Below, piece after piece: positions 21,825-34,466 of a DNA stretch of 64,000 nucleotides. Made by a program: the position numbers and the translations under genes. Origin of the DNA: Gigaspora rosea (Eukaryota > Glomeromycota > Glomeromycetes > Diversisporales > Gigasporaceae). The stretch covers positions 33,363-97,362 of the forward strand of contig QKWP01000844.1 in NCBI GenBank assembly GCA_003550325.1, written 5' to 3'. Under the pieces are notes generated by a model that searched no databases, was not told the DNA's origin, and worked only from the letters and a program-made list of their open reading frames with translations. Every line of letters starts with the position of its first letter. The first letter of the stretch is position 1.

Positions 21825-22217
21825 CTAATTTAAATTGAAAAAAGATAGATCTTATTTGCAAGTATTGGTCGAAGGTGAAATAATTTTATTAATTTATATT
21901 GTTTTTTTGATCTATTCAGTTATTATTTAATAAATTCTCTTTCTTCAATCAAAAAGTTTGTAAAGAAGCTGAAAGTTTAACAAATTTTTATCATTGGAAC
22001 AATACAGTTTCTTTAAATGTATAGTCAGACCTCTCTAAGCAGTGTGTCACCGGACATAGTCCGAGCGATTTTGGGTGGACTCGGACAATTTCGGACATTG
22101 ACTGATGTCCGTGTCCAAATTTATGTCTGAGTAAATAGATTGTCACCGGACATTGTCCGCGCAATATTTGTCAGACACGGACATATTCGGTACAGACATT
22201 GTCCGATGTCCGAGTTT

Positions 22218-22310
22218 GTAATTAAAAAAAATTTTTTTTTTAATTAAAAAAAATTTTTTTTTTTTAATTAAAAAAAATTTTTTTTTTTAATTAAAAAAAA
22301 TTTTTGTTTT
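22218..22310. repeat. Tandem TTAATTAAAAAAAATTTTTT array
   Basis: About four copies of a 22-24-bp unit that is a complete palindrome (TTAATTAAAAAAAATTTTTTTTT). Such an array can form cruciforms and is prone to length change. It adjoins the TCCG-rich repeat. Confidence 0.85.
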
Positions 22311-22350
22311 TTATGTTCGCTTTAAAAATTTTTCGACACTAGTCAGAGTA

Positions 22351-22828
22351 GTAAACGGACTAAGTAATCAAACCTATGTAAGGTAACTATAGAATTTAAT
22401 ATATTAGAGATTTTTCATGTTTACGAAGAAAAACAATCGTTATCACTATTGATACATATTGGTATAACAATAATTTTAATATATTTATTAAAAATTTTAA
22501 ACCGATTCAACTCACTAAAAAGACAAGGAATTGCTTGGAAATTGTCACAAAATGTCTAACAAAGTGTCAAACAACAAAGTTACATTCGAATATTTTATGC
22601 TAATATGTAAATTTTAGGTGTTCAATTCATACAATAAGTACACCCAAAAAATTTACTAGAGCTTTTGTAAAAATCGAGCATAACTTTTTAGAGATAGTTC
22701 TTATGAAGAGATTTCACTCAAAAGAAATTAGAAATAGAAGCGAAATATTCAGAGGAAACTTTTAGAATTTTGTACTTTTCTTTAATCATTTTTTAATTTA
22801 CATAGTTTTGATTACTTAGTCCGTTTAC
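22351..22828. mobile_element. 478-bp element with perfect 22-bp TIRs
   Basis: GTAAACGGACTAAGTAATCA at the left is repeated exactly in reverse at the right (22807-22828). The interior is A+T-rich and non-coding. It is nested in the 22022-24110 element. No unambiguous target duplication. Confidence 0.8.
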
Positions 22829-23839
22829 CATATGTCGTATCCCAAAAAATTTCTCTGCCCAATCGAATTTTGAGATCAGGCCAAATTATTTTAATTTGTT
22901 AATTACTTTAAGAGTTTTCGTAAGGACTCATTGCCAATTCAACGACTTTTTCTCTGACTCTTCTATTAGGATAATTTTTGTTTAATTACTGCTATGGTTT
23001 TGGCTATATACTGTGCTTAAGTTTCGTTTTCACCAAGAGCTTTGCCTTTCACCAGGAATTTCGCTCCGCCCAGGGTTAATCTTTCATTAAAGTTTTATGG
23101 TTTCGTCTTTGTCAAGTTTAGTTTTCATCTTTGACATTTATGAAAACGGTTTCATTAGTAATTATAAAGGTAAGTTTTTGAGTGACGTCTAGGGAAAACT
23201 AGACTTTATATAAATTTTATATGATCAAAGTCGGGTTTTTTCTTGGCATCACCCATTTATGAATATGTATTTAAGAATTATGATTTACTGTTTTTAATTC
23301 CACAAATTTATAAATCATTATTTTCACCCATCGAATTTAGGCGAATAAATAATTTGGAGGGTATTTGATAATGGTAAATAAATATTTATAAATAAGTTTG
23401 ATTTATTTTAATAAAATATTCATAGACTAAATTATGGCAAATAAAATGATTTGAAAGGCACTAGGTAATGATAAATGAACGTTGTCAAGATTACTTATCT
23501 CGATACCTTCGTTTAGCCGAAATCACCATCTTAATACTAGCGCTTATCCTACCCTAACCATTAAAAAGGGTTACATATAAAATTGAATTTTGAAAGTCTA
23601 CATTAACCACATGCACGATCAAAATTTAGTGCAATTGATGTGTACTGTATGTCACTAGAAAGTTAAAAAACCACAGTATAGAACGTATTAACTTTATTAT
23701 TGGTTTAATTTTTGAAGCACAAACAAAATTAGTGTTCTATATTATCGGGTTTATATACAAATACGGCATTTATACGGCATACGACACTTGAATAGCAACA
23801 GAAATATGCCGTGTCGCAGTAATATTTTTGTAGATAATC
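22829..23839. other. Gene-free interior of the pogo-like element
   Basis: Mixed-composition DNA with TTTCACCAAGAGCTTTGCC / TTTCACCAGGAATTTCGC words near 23030-23070. No open frame above about 60 codons and no domain is recognised. Confidence 0.45.
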
Positions 23840-23940
23840 CATATAACTGTCCGAATTGTCCGACGGACATGAAGAGCTCTGTCTGAGTCCGGTCCGAGTC
23901 CGGTCCGGTCCGGTCCGAATCTGAGTCCGGTCCGAATGAC
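23840..23940. repeat. TCCGGTCCG microsatellite
   Basis: GTCCGGTCCGAGTCCGGTCC-type words repeat through about 100 bases, the most G+C-rich stretch of this part of the window. Open frames across it on the minus strand read as repeated SDRTGPDSD and are artefacts of the repeat. Confidence 0.8.
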
Positions 23941-24180
23941 AATACTGTCTCTAAGTGCATGCTCTTGGGACCATACTTTTATAACGTGCATTTAGAAAAA
24001 AATAAAAAAAAGTGCATTTATAGAGGTCAAGTATATATTTGGCCAGCACTTAAGCATGCACTTAGAAAGGGTGTTCACTTAGAAAGTGTGTACTTAGAGA
24101 GGTCTGACTGTAGTTTGTTTAGCTTTTATGTTTTAAAAAAATATATATATATATATAGAAGTTTTGGCTTCATTTAAAAT

Positions 24181-25020
24181 TTATATTTTTAAGATTTAAT
24201 TTCAGCTAAATAATATATTTGAACGTTCTATAATTTTTAAAAACAAAACTATTTACTATTTAAAGCAATGAAATATCAATTTATAAAGAGACAACAAATT
24301 TTATTTATATGCTAAATATCACGCAATATCGATCAATGATCTGAAATTATAAAATTAAAATCTCTTTTATAATCACAACAACTCATATGCTAAGTTTTTT
24401 GTTTGGTCGTATTGGGAAGATTATTAGTACAGTATATTACTGTATTACATTAAGAATCATTTTTCATTTAGTGAAAATTGAAAAATGCTTTACAATTTGA
24501 AAATGATACTCTATAAAAAAAGTGATTAGGTGGTATTATGGTTTAGCAGAGTAGTCTGTTATGGCTCGTATACTATGGGACATATATGCATGATACATGG
24601 AATGGCACATGTTTAAAATGATAAGTATCGGCACGTTGTGTATATCCAGAATGGCATATATAAAGAATAGTAGGTATTCGGGATGACAAGTATAGGTTTG
24701 TTAGTTGGAATAACACGTACTAAATGGCATGTGTATCTTGTATGACCAATAAAATCGCACGATCAGGTGTAATGCAAAAATTAAAAACAACTGATTTTTT
24801 TAAAAACTCCTCCGTATCTCAAAATCTTGTCTATGAAAAAGCTCATTAATTTCTAACAAAAAAAATTTTTTGCAAAATTTTGCTATAGGCATATTTGTTA
24901 CTACCCCTTCACAATTATATTATACTCTAACTAATTGAATTTGCTCTTGCTTATAACTCGTAAGAAATATATGCACGTGAACTTACGTGTGCCTTGACAG
25001 TTGTAAAGGGCAAATCTGAC
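24181..25020. repeat. A+T-rich DNA with a diverged copy of a dispersed repeat
   Basis: Bases about 24740-24900 (GATCAGGTGTAATGCAAAAA, TTTCTAACAAAAAAAATTTT, GCAAAATTTTGCTATAG) are an inverted relative of the repeat at 47700-47985 and 58942-59244. GGCATGTGTAT / GGCATATATA words recur at 24560-24740. No gene is seen. Confidence 0.45.
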
Positions 25021-25616
25021 CTATATAACCAAAAGTTGAGGCTGTGCTCAATGTCTATTTTTATTTTTTTATTTCTATATATATGTATATTTTCTATTTT
25101 TAAAATATTATATTGTAGTGTTACCATTTATAGTAAGGCTGTAACTCAATGGACTCAATGGACTTGATAGAGTTTAAAGAGTTGAAAGAGTCAAAAGAAT
25201 CTATGGACTTAATTGAATCCATTGAATCGATTTTTAGTCTGTAATTAAAAGTATATAAGAGCTTTAGGCTCATTGAAGGAAAGAGTAGTTTAGAACAGTT
25301 TTCGAATAGTTCAGAATAGTTCGCATAAGTTCCAGTTAGTAACCTTCAAAATTAGAGTAGATGTATTAGCTATAGTACTTCTTATTTCCTTTGTACTATT
25401 TTCTTTAATTAAATAAAAATGTATATTTATTTTGTCCCATAAGAAAATCTATCCTTCTTGTAAAATTGTTCATTATAATAGTCTTCTTGTCCCCTTGACC
25501 CTATTGTCAACCAATCATCGATCTCTGCACTTGAGCTAACTCAGCTCTGATTCTCATGACTCTACATGGCAATCGTTATGAGAAGTAAACAATTGAAATT
25601 CTGCACTAGAACATCG
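25021..25616 (-). repeat. Inverted copy of the 572-1162 dispersed repeat
   Basis: Aligns end to end with 572-1162 in opposite orientation, from CTATATAACC(A)AAAGTT to GCACTAGAACA. It shares the TCCATTGAGTCC-type direct words and the (AT)n tract, with many point differences. The two inverted copies are 24 kb apart. Confidence 0.75.
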
Positions 25617-26581
25617 CACATTTATTTAAGCTCTGAAGTTTGACTTCAGATTCATTTTCTATTTGTTTTTTTTTTTGATTTTGGTCTTGTTTTTGTTAAT
25701 TAGAAGTTATATAACATTCAGAAAATAAGCACTTATTGTGCCCAGATAGTGTTTGGTTTAGTTATTATATAGTAAAATCTCTCAAGAAAAACTTGTTGCT
25801 AGTTCAAAAAAGTGGTTTCTTATACAAACTTTCATAAGAGACATTTATTTTGAATTTTCTGATCATGTTACATTGCACCAAATTGGGCAATAATCACGTG
25901 TAGGCAAAATTTTTAGGTGATATGAAGCAGGGACCCTGAAAATTTTGATAAAATTATGTAAAAACAGTTTTGGGTAACAGTGAAAATTGTTTTTTATTGC
26001 AAATAAAATTTAAATCAAAATTTTATTTAATTTTGATATTATAATTAGAAATCTTTGTACAACCAATATAGGTAAAGTAGGACTTGAAGAACTCTAATAC
26101 AACTCAGATCTGAGTTTGTATAATTTTGGCAGTATTTTTAGCCAAATAGATGTATAAAATAAAGCAAAATTTTAAAAAAATTTGCTATATAAAAATGCAA
26201 CATTTAATGAATTTCTATACAAAATTTCCTTTTTTAGGATCATCTAAATTGTATCAGAGTTCTTCGGGGTCCTGGTAAAGTTGACTTTTGAATGTTCTAA
26301 AAATTTTGGGCCTCTAAAAAAATTGAACAAATTCAGAAGCATATGAAGCAAATAAAAGAATTAGAATGCCCTAAATTTCATAATTATAGTATTAACTAAA
26401 ATTTAATTTTTTTGACTTTTGAACATGATTAATATAAATCAACAATTTTCAGAGCAGTCGTCTGAGAAATCCAAAATCTGAAAATGTTCTTGCTAATCTT
26501 AAATATAGGGACACTAGAAAGTTGTTTTAAAAATAGCAAAAAATGGTTTATTGATATTAAAAATTTTATTTAATTTTAATT
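25617..26581. other. Gene-free A+T-rich DNA
   Basis: Contains another diverged relative of the TATAGTAAAATCTCTCAAG repeat near 25765-25920. No open frame above 60 codons, RNA gene or clear terminal repeat. Confidence 0.4.
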
Positions 26582-26962
26582 ACTATATTTACTCGAAATA
26601 ACGCACATGGCCATTATTTCGAAAATTGCATTTTCTTAAAATAGCATATTGGTTTCAAAATAACACCCATGTGCGTCCCAATATAATATACACTTCAAAT
26701 GCTGAATTAATAATCTGCTAAAATAACGAATTCAAATAACAAGCAGAAATAAGAATTGTTTTAGTCAAAAACTCTGACTTAAATCAGAAAGGCTACATAT
26801 AAAATTAAGAAATACAGGTTTTTTATGCATCACACATATATAACGCACAATTTTTTAGAAATTAAACCTTTATCCCTGAAATAACGGCCATGCGTGTACT
26901 CGAAATAATGCGCATCCTCTCGAAATAATGTACAGGTGTGCATTATTTCGAGTAAATATGGT
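26582..26962. mobile_element. MITE with ACTATATTTACTCGAAATAA termini
   Basis: The left end ACTATATTTACTCGAAATAA and the reverse complement of the right end ACCATATTTACTCGAAATAA differ at one base over 20, and the similarity continues into (T/C)GCACA...CATTATTTCGA. Several more CGAAATAA(C/T)G(C) words lie inside. About 381 bp, non-coding. The ends resemble those of the elements at 39074-39394 and 54335-54651 (ACC(G/A)TAT...CGAAA), a possible superfamily. Confidence 0.75.
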
Positions 26963-27099
26963 AAATATTATATTTAGCATTTATACAAGTCTAATTCAGA
27001 TTTCATTTATTGTTGTTAAAATATTAAGAAATTAGATGCTAAATATTTCTTTGTAAAAAAATGCATTCTATTGCCAATTTATTGGGTTCTTTTGTTTAG

Positions 27100-27700
27100 T
27101 TTTTTAGTTTTTTTATTTTTTATAGTATATATTAACTAATTTTTTTAGCAATGTAAGTCTTGTTTTTAGTATTATTAAAGTTTATAATTTTACTATGATT
27201 TTTGGTATTTCATTGGGACTTGTGGATTCACTGTAGTTTTTTTTGTTATTGGTATATATAATTTCACCTTGGCTTTAAGTCATTAGTGTTTGTGGTTTTG
27301 ATATAGCTTTCAGTTGGATGGCCTTTTATTCTTTTCATTGGGTGGTCTTATATATTTTTTATTGGATAGTCCTGTATGATTTTCTAGTAGATGCTTTTGT
27401 ATGTTTTTTTGAAGTTGTCTTGTAGTTGCTTTTATTTTTTTTTTTTGTGATTTTGTAGTATATTAACCTTTTTCAGTATTGTTGGTGATTGTGTGCTAGT
27501 TTTTAGTATTGTTAGAGTTTATAATTTTGCTATAATTTTAGTATATTATTGGTGTTTGTAAATTTGCTATAGCTTTTTTCATTATTGGTGCTTATGATTT
27601 TATCTTGGCTTTAAGTCATTGGTAATAGTAGTTTTGCCAAGTTTTTAATAGCTAATACTTTGTTGGTACTTATATTTTTGTTATTGTATCATTGTAAGAG
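27100..27700. repeat. Diverged direct duplication of about 135 bp
   Basis: Bases about 27166-27300 and 27508-27640 share AGTATT(A/G)TTA(A/G)AGTTTATAA, TTGCTATA-type words and CTTGGCTTTAAGTCATT in the same order. It is T-rich and non-coding. Confidence 0.6.
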
Positions 27701-27949
27701 TTATTGTTATAAGAATTAAGAGTTAGAATAAAATAGTGTAAATTAGCTTAGATTAGAGTAAAGTTGGGTTCTGTTAGGGTTTTGGTTTAGGTTTAGGTTA
27801 GAGTTCAAATTAAAATTTGGATATTTATTACTTTGTGCTTTTTTTGTAGTACAATTTGTCATTTGTTGTATTCTTTTTGTTTTTATTTTTAATAAAAAAT
27901 TCTTAAATTAAAATTTTTTATAAAATTTGCAATTGATGTTAAAGAATAT

Positions 27950-28660
27950 AAAACAGATAGAAAAGAAAAAATTGAGCTTAAAAATTAGATTAAAATTTCA
28001 CTTATTTTATACAAAACAAAAAACTAACTTTGCAATAAACAAATATTTAACGATTTTAAGATAGTAAGTATATATAAAATATGCTTTGATTGGAAGACAG
28101 AAGTATGTTACTTTGTAAGAAAAATAGATTAACTATATACTAAAATTAAAAGTTTGGGTTTTTTAATATAAACCTTTTTTTTATTAAGCAAAGTTGTTTA
28201 GAATATAATTCTACTTGTACTAAGATATATGCACTTTCTTAGACCTTTTACTAAGTAAAAAAATGAGCTAAGTTAGAAAAAAATTTTCTAAAAAAAAATT
28301 ATTTAAACCCATTTTTTACTTAATAAAAGGTTTAAAACAACACATTTTAATCTTAGTATGAGTAGAATTACATGCTGAATAACTTTGCCTAAGAGCCCAA
28401 AGTAGGTTATCTAATAAAAAAAGCTTTATATAAAGAACCCAAAAATTTTAATTTTAGTATATAGAAAACCATTTTTCTTATAAAGTAACCTACTTCCATT
28501 TTCTAAATTAAGTTGTACAGAGCACATTTTTATATATACTTACTATTTTAAAATTGGAAATATTTGTTTTTTGGTAAAGTTACATTTTTGTTTTGTCCAA
28601 ATTTAGTAAAATTTTAATCTAATTTTTAAGCTCAATTTTTTTTATTCTTTTGTTTATATT
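27950..28660. mobile_element. Long foldback, arms about 330 bp each
   Basis: The centre is near 28282 (TAGAAAAAAATTTTCTA). Going outward, TTTACTAAGTAAAAAAATGA pairs with TTTTTTACTTAATAAAAGG, CTATATACTAAAATTAAAAG with AATTTTAATTTTAGTATATAG, and AAAAATTGAGCTTAAAAATT with TAATTTTTAAGCTCAATTTT. Arms are about 80 percent complementary. The right arm is repeated at 32567 onward as part of the 4.1-kb duplication. Non-coding. Confidence 0.75.
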
Positions 28661-30332
28661 TCTAAAAAATTTAATTTTAAGTTAATATAGAAAGAAAAAT
28701 ATTAAACTTTCAAAGTTTATAGTAATTTTATATATTTTTTTTTATAATATATATAACAAAAAATTTATCTAAAATAGTAAAAACAATTGATTAACTAATA
28801 TATAGATAGTTTTTTTCTATTTGGCAATTGATTTTTTTTTATATTAATAGTTATTTTTTTTATATTTAATTTTTTATATTTAATTTTTTTATATTTAATT
28901 TTTTTGATATTAAATTTTTTTAAATAAAAATTAAATCTCTTTAAAATTAGAATAAAAGTAAAGATTAGAGATTAGAATAAAGCTTTATATATAGTAAAAT
29001 TTAGCAAAAAATTTTTTTTGTATAAAAAAAGTAGTTTTATAAACAAAATTTTAGATTAAAAGCAATTTTAACAATTTTAAAAAATTTTTGTTTGTGTTAT
29101 ACAAAATTAGCGGAGAGACTTTTGTAAATTTCAGAAAAGCTCAGGTTTATCACATAAAAATAAACCAATCAGAAAATGGCCCATTATGCACATGAAACTA
29201 TGCTAATTAAATCATTAATAAACTCATAAATATTCTCAAATTTCTTGAATATTACTTATGCACCTAATTAATTAATATTTCGTAACTATTTTTATGCTTT
29301 CTTGTGTAAATAGATCTTAACGTTCTTTATTGTATTAATTCTCAAAACTCACCAGACTTTTTGCAGCATATACACCTTTCTGTAAAACATATACAAGCTC
29401 TTATTTGTACTGCTCATAGTTGGAACATGGTATTAAGTTTTGAAATCAAAAGTGTGAAAATCTCATTGAGTAAAACAAAGAAATTAAAGTTAAGGAAGTA
29501 ATGATTATCATTCTCACTATTCTTCAAAACTGAGATAGTGAAATCCTTATTGCGAAAAACAATCTCTCAATGAATAGAATATTGATGAAAAGAAATGAGA
29601 GATAATAGCTAAAATAGTTTATAAGAATTTTGTAAAAGAACCAAAATTAGTAGGGTTCAAGAACACTAGGTTTATTTTTCTGATATCATTGTTTTTCTCT
29701 TTGCTGCTTGTCTTTTTCAGTCTGTAATTCTCTTTCTTGTTGCTATTCTTTTTTCAACACCCTTTCTTGTTTCGAAATTAATACTTTTAAAAGATTTTTT
29801 TCTTTAAAAAAACTAAAAAATGGTGACGTTTTATAAACTGGGCTCTTAATTTTTAGGTCTTACACTTTAAAATAGCTTATTTATAAAACAAGATTTCAAT
29901 ATTCAAATATTTGGGTCAAATGAAGCGGTAGCTAGACATTTTCAAATATTCAGTAGATTTTAGTAGAGCAAGGCTTATGATTCAATGACGAACATTTTTA
30001 GTAGAATGATTCGATGACATAACTTATATATGATGAAATTTAATATAGAGTAATTATTATTTCCAACTGATAAATAATTCTTTCTTATTAATAGTCAGTT
30101 AACGTATTCTATTGTGTTAAAAGTTAGCTACCATATTTTAAATCAAGACTCAGTATCCAAACGTTGAACCTAATTTCAGTTATTTTGAACCTAAAATTTG
30201 GGCCAAGTTAAACAGATGCTGAACATTCTTAAAATTCAATAGGTAAGTAAGACTTGAAAGTCTTTTGCCTTGCTCCCCTCAGCTCTAGCCAAAAATATTT
30301 TTAACCAATTTCTTTTTAAAAAAAGGGGTTTT

Positions 30333-32399
30333 TTAATAGGTATCCATATGGCCAATATACTAAATTTAGTATATACAAAAAAAATTATTTTAAATTATAT
30401 ATTTAACTAAATTTATTCAAATTTTGTTAAAATATATTTGAATATTAGAATTAACTTTTTGCATTATTTTAGCAATATTTACAAATAAAAATTTTGTGCA
30501 AATCAGTTTTAAACTTTCTACATTCTTTGAAAATTTTGGTATACTTAATTTAGTACAGTATTAAAAAAATTATATTGTATAAAATTTATAATAAATTACA
30601 AAAATATAAAAATTTTAAATTTATTTGGATCTATTTTTAATTTTAAAATAGTTATTTTATTTAAAAAATGGTTTTAAAACAGTTTAAATAATCCTGTTTT
30701 AAGGTTACACTATTTAAAAATTGGTAGTTTATTATATATATATAATTGATTTATTTATATATTTTATATAGTAAATTATATTAAAATATTAACAAAATTG
30801 AATTATTTATATTTTTTATTTATTAAACTATTTTATTAATAAAAATAAATATATTTATATTATAAAAATTCTATTATTTGTACTATGTAAATTATCATTA
30901 TTTTGATATATTATAATTTAAATATTTTATAAAAATTTAATTAATCTATGTGCAGCAGCTCAAATTCAACGATTTTAGTACCATTCGATTTGTCTCGATA
31001 AGACGGTTCGAATGGTATCAAAATCGTTAATTTTCAATCACCCAATCACAAGATATTGGCAAAAAACCATTCGTGGCACAGTTCTTCTAATAATAGAAAT
31101 GCGCTATAAATCGTTTTTTTGTGAATATCCCATAATTGGATGATCAGAATTTAACAATTTTGATACCATTCAATCCACCTCATCAAGACAAATCGAATGG
31201 TACCAAAATTATTAAATTTGGGCTGCTGCATATAGAGATAATTAGGTATATATAAAAATTGTTAAATAATTAATATCTTGATAAGTATCGATCCAAATTT
31301 AATAACTTTGATACCATTCGATTCGTCTCGATGAGACAGTTCGAATGGTATAAAATTCATTAAATTTCAATTATAGTAGCACAAAATAATTATAAAAATA
31401 CAATTTCTAATAAAAATATAAAAATAAGATTAAATTCTTATGCAAAACTGCGCCACAAATCGTTTTTAATAAATATTTTATAGTTTAGTATGTAGAATTT
31501 GATCACTTTTATACTATTTGAAATATCTTATTAAGTTAAATTGAATAGTATTAAAATTATTGAATTTTAATTATTGGATATTAATATAATTATATTTTTA
31601 TAGAAATTATTTAATTACTAATATCTTGATACTTAGTGGTCCAAACTTAACGATTTTGGTACCATTTGATTCGTCTCGATGAGGCGGTTCGAATGGTATC
31701 AAAACCGTCAAATTCTGATCACCCAATCACAAGATATTTGCAAAAAGATGATCTGTAGTGCAGTTTTATAATTATAAAACTGCAGCACAAATCGTTTTTT
31801 GCTAATATCTTGTGATTGGGTGATCAGAATTTGAGATTTTGGTACCATTCGAACCACCTCATCGAGACGAATCGAATGGTGCCAAAATCATCAAATTTGG
31901 ACTGCTAAATATAAAGATGATTAAAATTTTATAAAATTATTAACTTATTATTATCTTGTTTATTATTGGCCCAAATTTAATGATTTTAATTCCATTCGAT
32001 TCGTCTCAATGAGACGATTCGAATGGTACCAAAATCGTTAAATTTCAATATTATTGGCCCAAATTTAATGATTTTAATTCTATTCGATTCGTCTCAATGA
32101 GACAATTCGAATGGTATCAAAATCGTTAAATTTCAATCACCCAATCAAAAAATATTATAAAATTTGTAATTTTTTTTTAAAAATTAAATTAATTTTATTT
32201 TTATATTTGGTATAATATTTTTAAACTTGACAATATAATTTTTGTTAAATTAACAACGTTTTTATTTCATTAAAATAAAATATAGATATATATTTATATA
32301 CTATATAAATTTAATTTGAGATCAAAAATTTGGTTTTTCTACTGTACTAAATTAAGTATTTTGTACTAAATTTAGTACGGTCTACAGATACTCATTAAA
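30333..32399. mobile_element. 2.07-kb TIR element built of hairpins (first copy)
   Basis: The left end TTTAATAGGTATCCATATGG and the reversed right end TTTAATGAGTATCTGTAGAC are similar, and both continue to ACTAAATTTAGTA. The interior is A+T-rich plus an array of hairpins. No coding region. A second copy lies at 34467-36459. The element is almost certainly non-autonomous. Confidence 0.6.
30960..32135. repeat. Array of about eight GTCTCGATGAGAC-centred hairpins
   Basis: Each hairpin has arms ACGATTTTGGTACCATTCGA and its complement around a centre TTCGTCTCGATGAGACG. They lie near 30968, 31160, 31295, 31505 (decayed), 31645, 31835, 31980 and 32065. Many are followed by ATCACCCAATCACAAGATAT, itself present in both orientations. 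Spacing is irregular (about 80-210 bp). Bases about 30945-31228 are bounded by inverted GTGCAGCAGCTCAAATT ends and may be one unit element. Confidence 0.8.
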
Positions 32400-34466
32400 G
32401 AAAAAAATTGGTTTATTTTTTTTTTTAAAGAATATAACTTTGTTTTTTTTTGTTTTTTTTTTTTGCTTTTTTTTTGTTTTTTTTTAAAAAATATAACTTA
32501 GTTTTTTTTTAAAAAAAATGTAACTTAGTTTTTTTTTTGAGAAAGAATGAATTCTGTTTTTTTTTNAAGAACCCAAAAATTTTAATTTTAGTATATAGAA
32601 AACCATTTTTCTTATAAAGTAACCTACTTCCATTTTCTAAATTAAGTTGTACAGAGCACATTTTTATATATACTTACTATTTTAAAATTGGAAATATTTG
32701 TTTTTTGGTAAAGTTACATTTTTGTTTTGTCCAAATTTAGTAAAATTTTAATCTAATTTTTAAGCTCAATTTTTTTTATTCTTTTGTTTATATTTCTAAA
32801 AAATTTAATTTTAAGTTAATATAGAAAGAAAAATATTAAACTTTCAAAGTTTATAGTAATTTTATATATTTTTTTTTATAATATATATAACAAAAAATTT
32901 ATCTAAAATAGTAAAAACAATTGATTAACTAATATATAGATAGTTTTTTTCTATTTGGCAATTGATTTTTTTTTATATTAATAGTTATTTTTTTTATATT
33001 TAATTTTTTATATTTAATTTTTTTATATTTAATTTTTTTGATATTAAATTTTTTTAAATAAAAATTAAATCTCTTTAAAATTAGAATAAAAGTAAAGATT
33101 AGAGATTAGAATAAAGCTTTATATATAGTAAAATTTAGCAAAAAATTTTTTTTGTATAAAAAAAGTAGTTTTATAAACAAAATTTTAGATTAAAAGCAAT
33201 TTTAACAATTTTAAAAAATTTTTGTTTGTGTTATACAAAATTAGCGGAGAGACTTTTGTAAATTTCAGAAAAGCTCAGGTTTATCACATAAAAATAAACC
33301 AATCAGAAAATGGCCCATTATGCACATGAAACTATGCTAATTAAATCATTAATAAACTCATAAATATTCTCAAATTTCTTGAATATTACTTATGCACCTA
33401 ATTAATTAATATTTCGTAACTATTTTTATGCTTTCTTGTGTAAATAGATCTTAACGTTCTTTATTGTATTAATTCTCAAAACTCACCAGACTTTTTGCAG
33501 CATATACACCTTTCTGTAAAACATATACAAGCTCTTATTTGTACTGCTCATAGTTGGAACATGGTATTAAGTTTTGAAATCAAAAGTGTGAAAATCTCAT
33601 TGAGTAAAACAAAGAAATTAAAGTTAAGGAAGTAATGATTATCATTCTCACTATTCTTCAAAACTGAGATAGTGAAATCCTTATTGCGAAAAACAATCTC
33701 TCAATGAATAGAATATTGATGAAAAGAAATGAGAGATAATAGCTAAAATAGTTTATAAGAATTTTGTAAAAGAACCAAAATTAGTAGGGTTCAAGAACAC
33801 TAGGTTTATTTTTCTGATATCATTGTTTTTCTCTTTGCTGCTTGTCTTTTTCAGTCTGTAATTCTCTTTCTTGTTGCTATTCTTTTTTCAACACCCTTTC
33901 TTGTTTCGAAATTAATACTTTTAAAAGATTTTTTTCTTTAAAAAAACTAAAAAATGGTGACGTTTTATAAACTGGGCTCTTAATTTTTAGGTCTTACACT
34001 TTAAAATAGCTTATTTATAAAACAAGATTTCAATATTCAAATATTTGGGTCAAATGAAGCGGTAGCTAGACATTTTCAAATATTCAGTAGATTTTAGTAG
34101 AGCAAGGCTTATGATTCAATGACGAACATTTTTAGTAGAATGATTCGATGACATAACTTATATATGATGAAATTTAATATAGAGTAATTATTATTTCCAA
34201 CTGATAAATAATTCTTTCTTATTAATAGTCAGTTAACGTATTCTATTGTGTTAAAAGTTAGCTACCATATTTTAAATCAAGACTCAGTATCCAAACGTTG
34301 AACCTAATTTCAGTTATTTTGAACCTAAAATTTGGGCCAAGTTAAACAGATGCTGAACATTCTTAAAATTCAATAGGTAAGTAAGACTTGAAAGTCTTTT
34401 GCCTTGCTCCCCTCAGCTCTAGCCAAAAATATTTTTAACCAATTTCTTTTTAAAAAAAGGGGTTTT

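Larger units (their letters stand above)
22022..24110. mobile_element. Second pogo-like element, 2.1 kb, non-autonomous
   Basis: The left end TAGTCAGACCTCTCTAAG and the reverse-complemented right end CAGTCAGACCTCTCTAAGTA agree over 17 of 18 bases. TA lies on both sides (22020-22021, 24111-24112). The interior has no long open frame. It holds TCCGG-type repeats near both ends (22040-22215, 23840-23940), an A+T palindromic tandem array (22218-22310) and a separate inverted-repeat element (22351-22828). Its end sequence differs from that of the 9397 element after CAGTC, so it is a different subfamily. Confidence 0.72.

Noticed and set aside
30960..32135. CRISPR-like array
   Set aside because: Repeats are long hairpins with irregular spacing and diverged copies in a eukaryotic, intron-containing genome; there are no cas-like genes.
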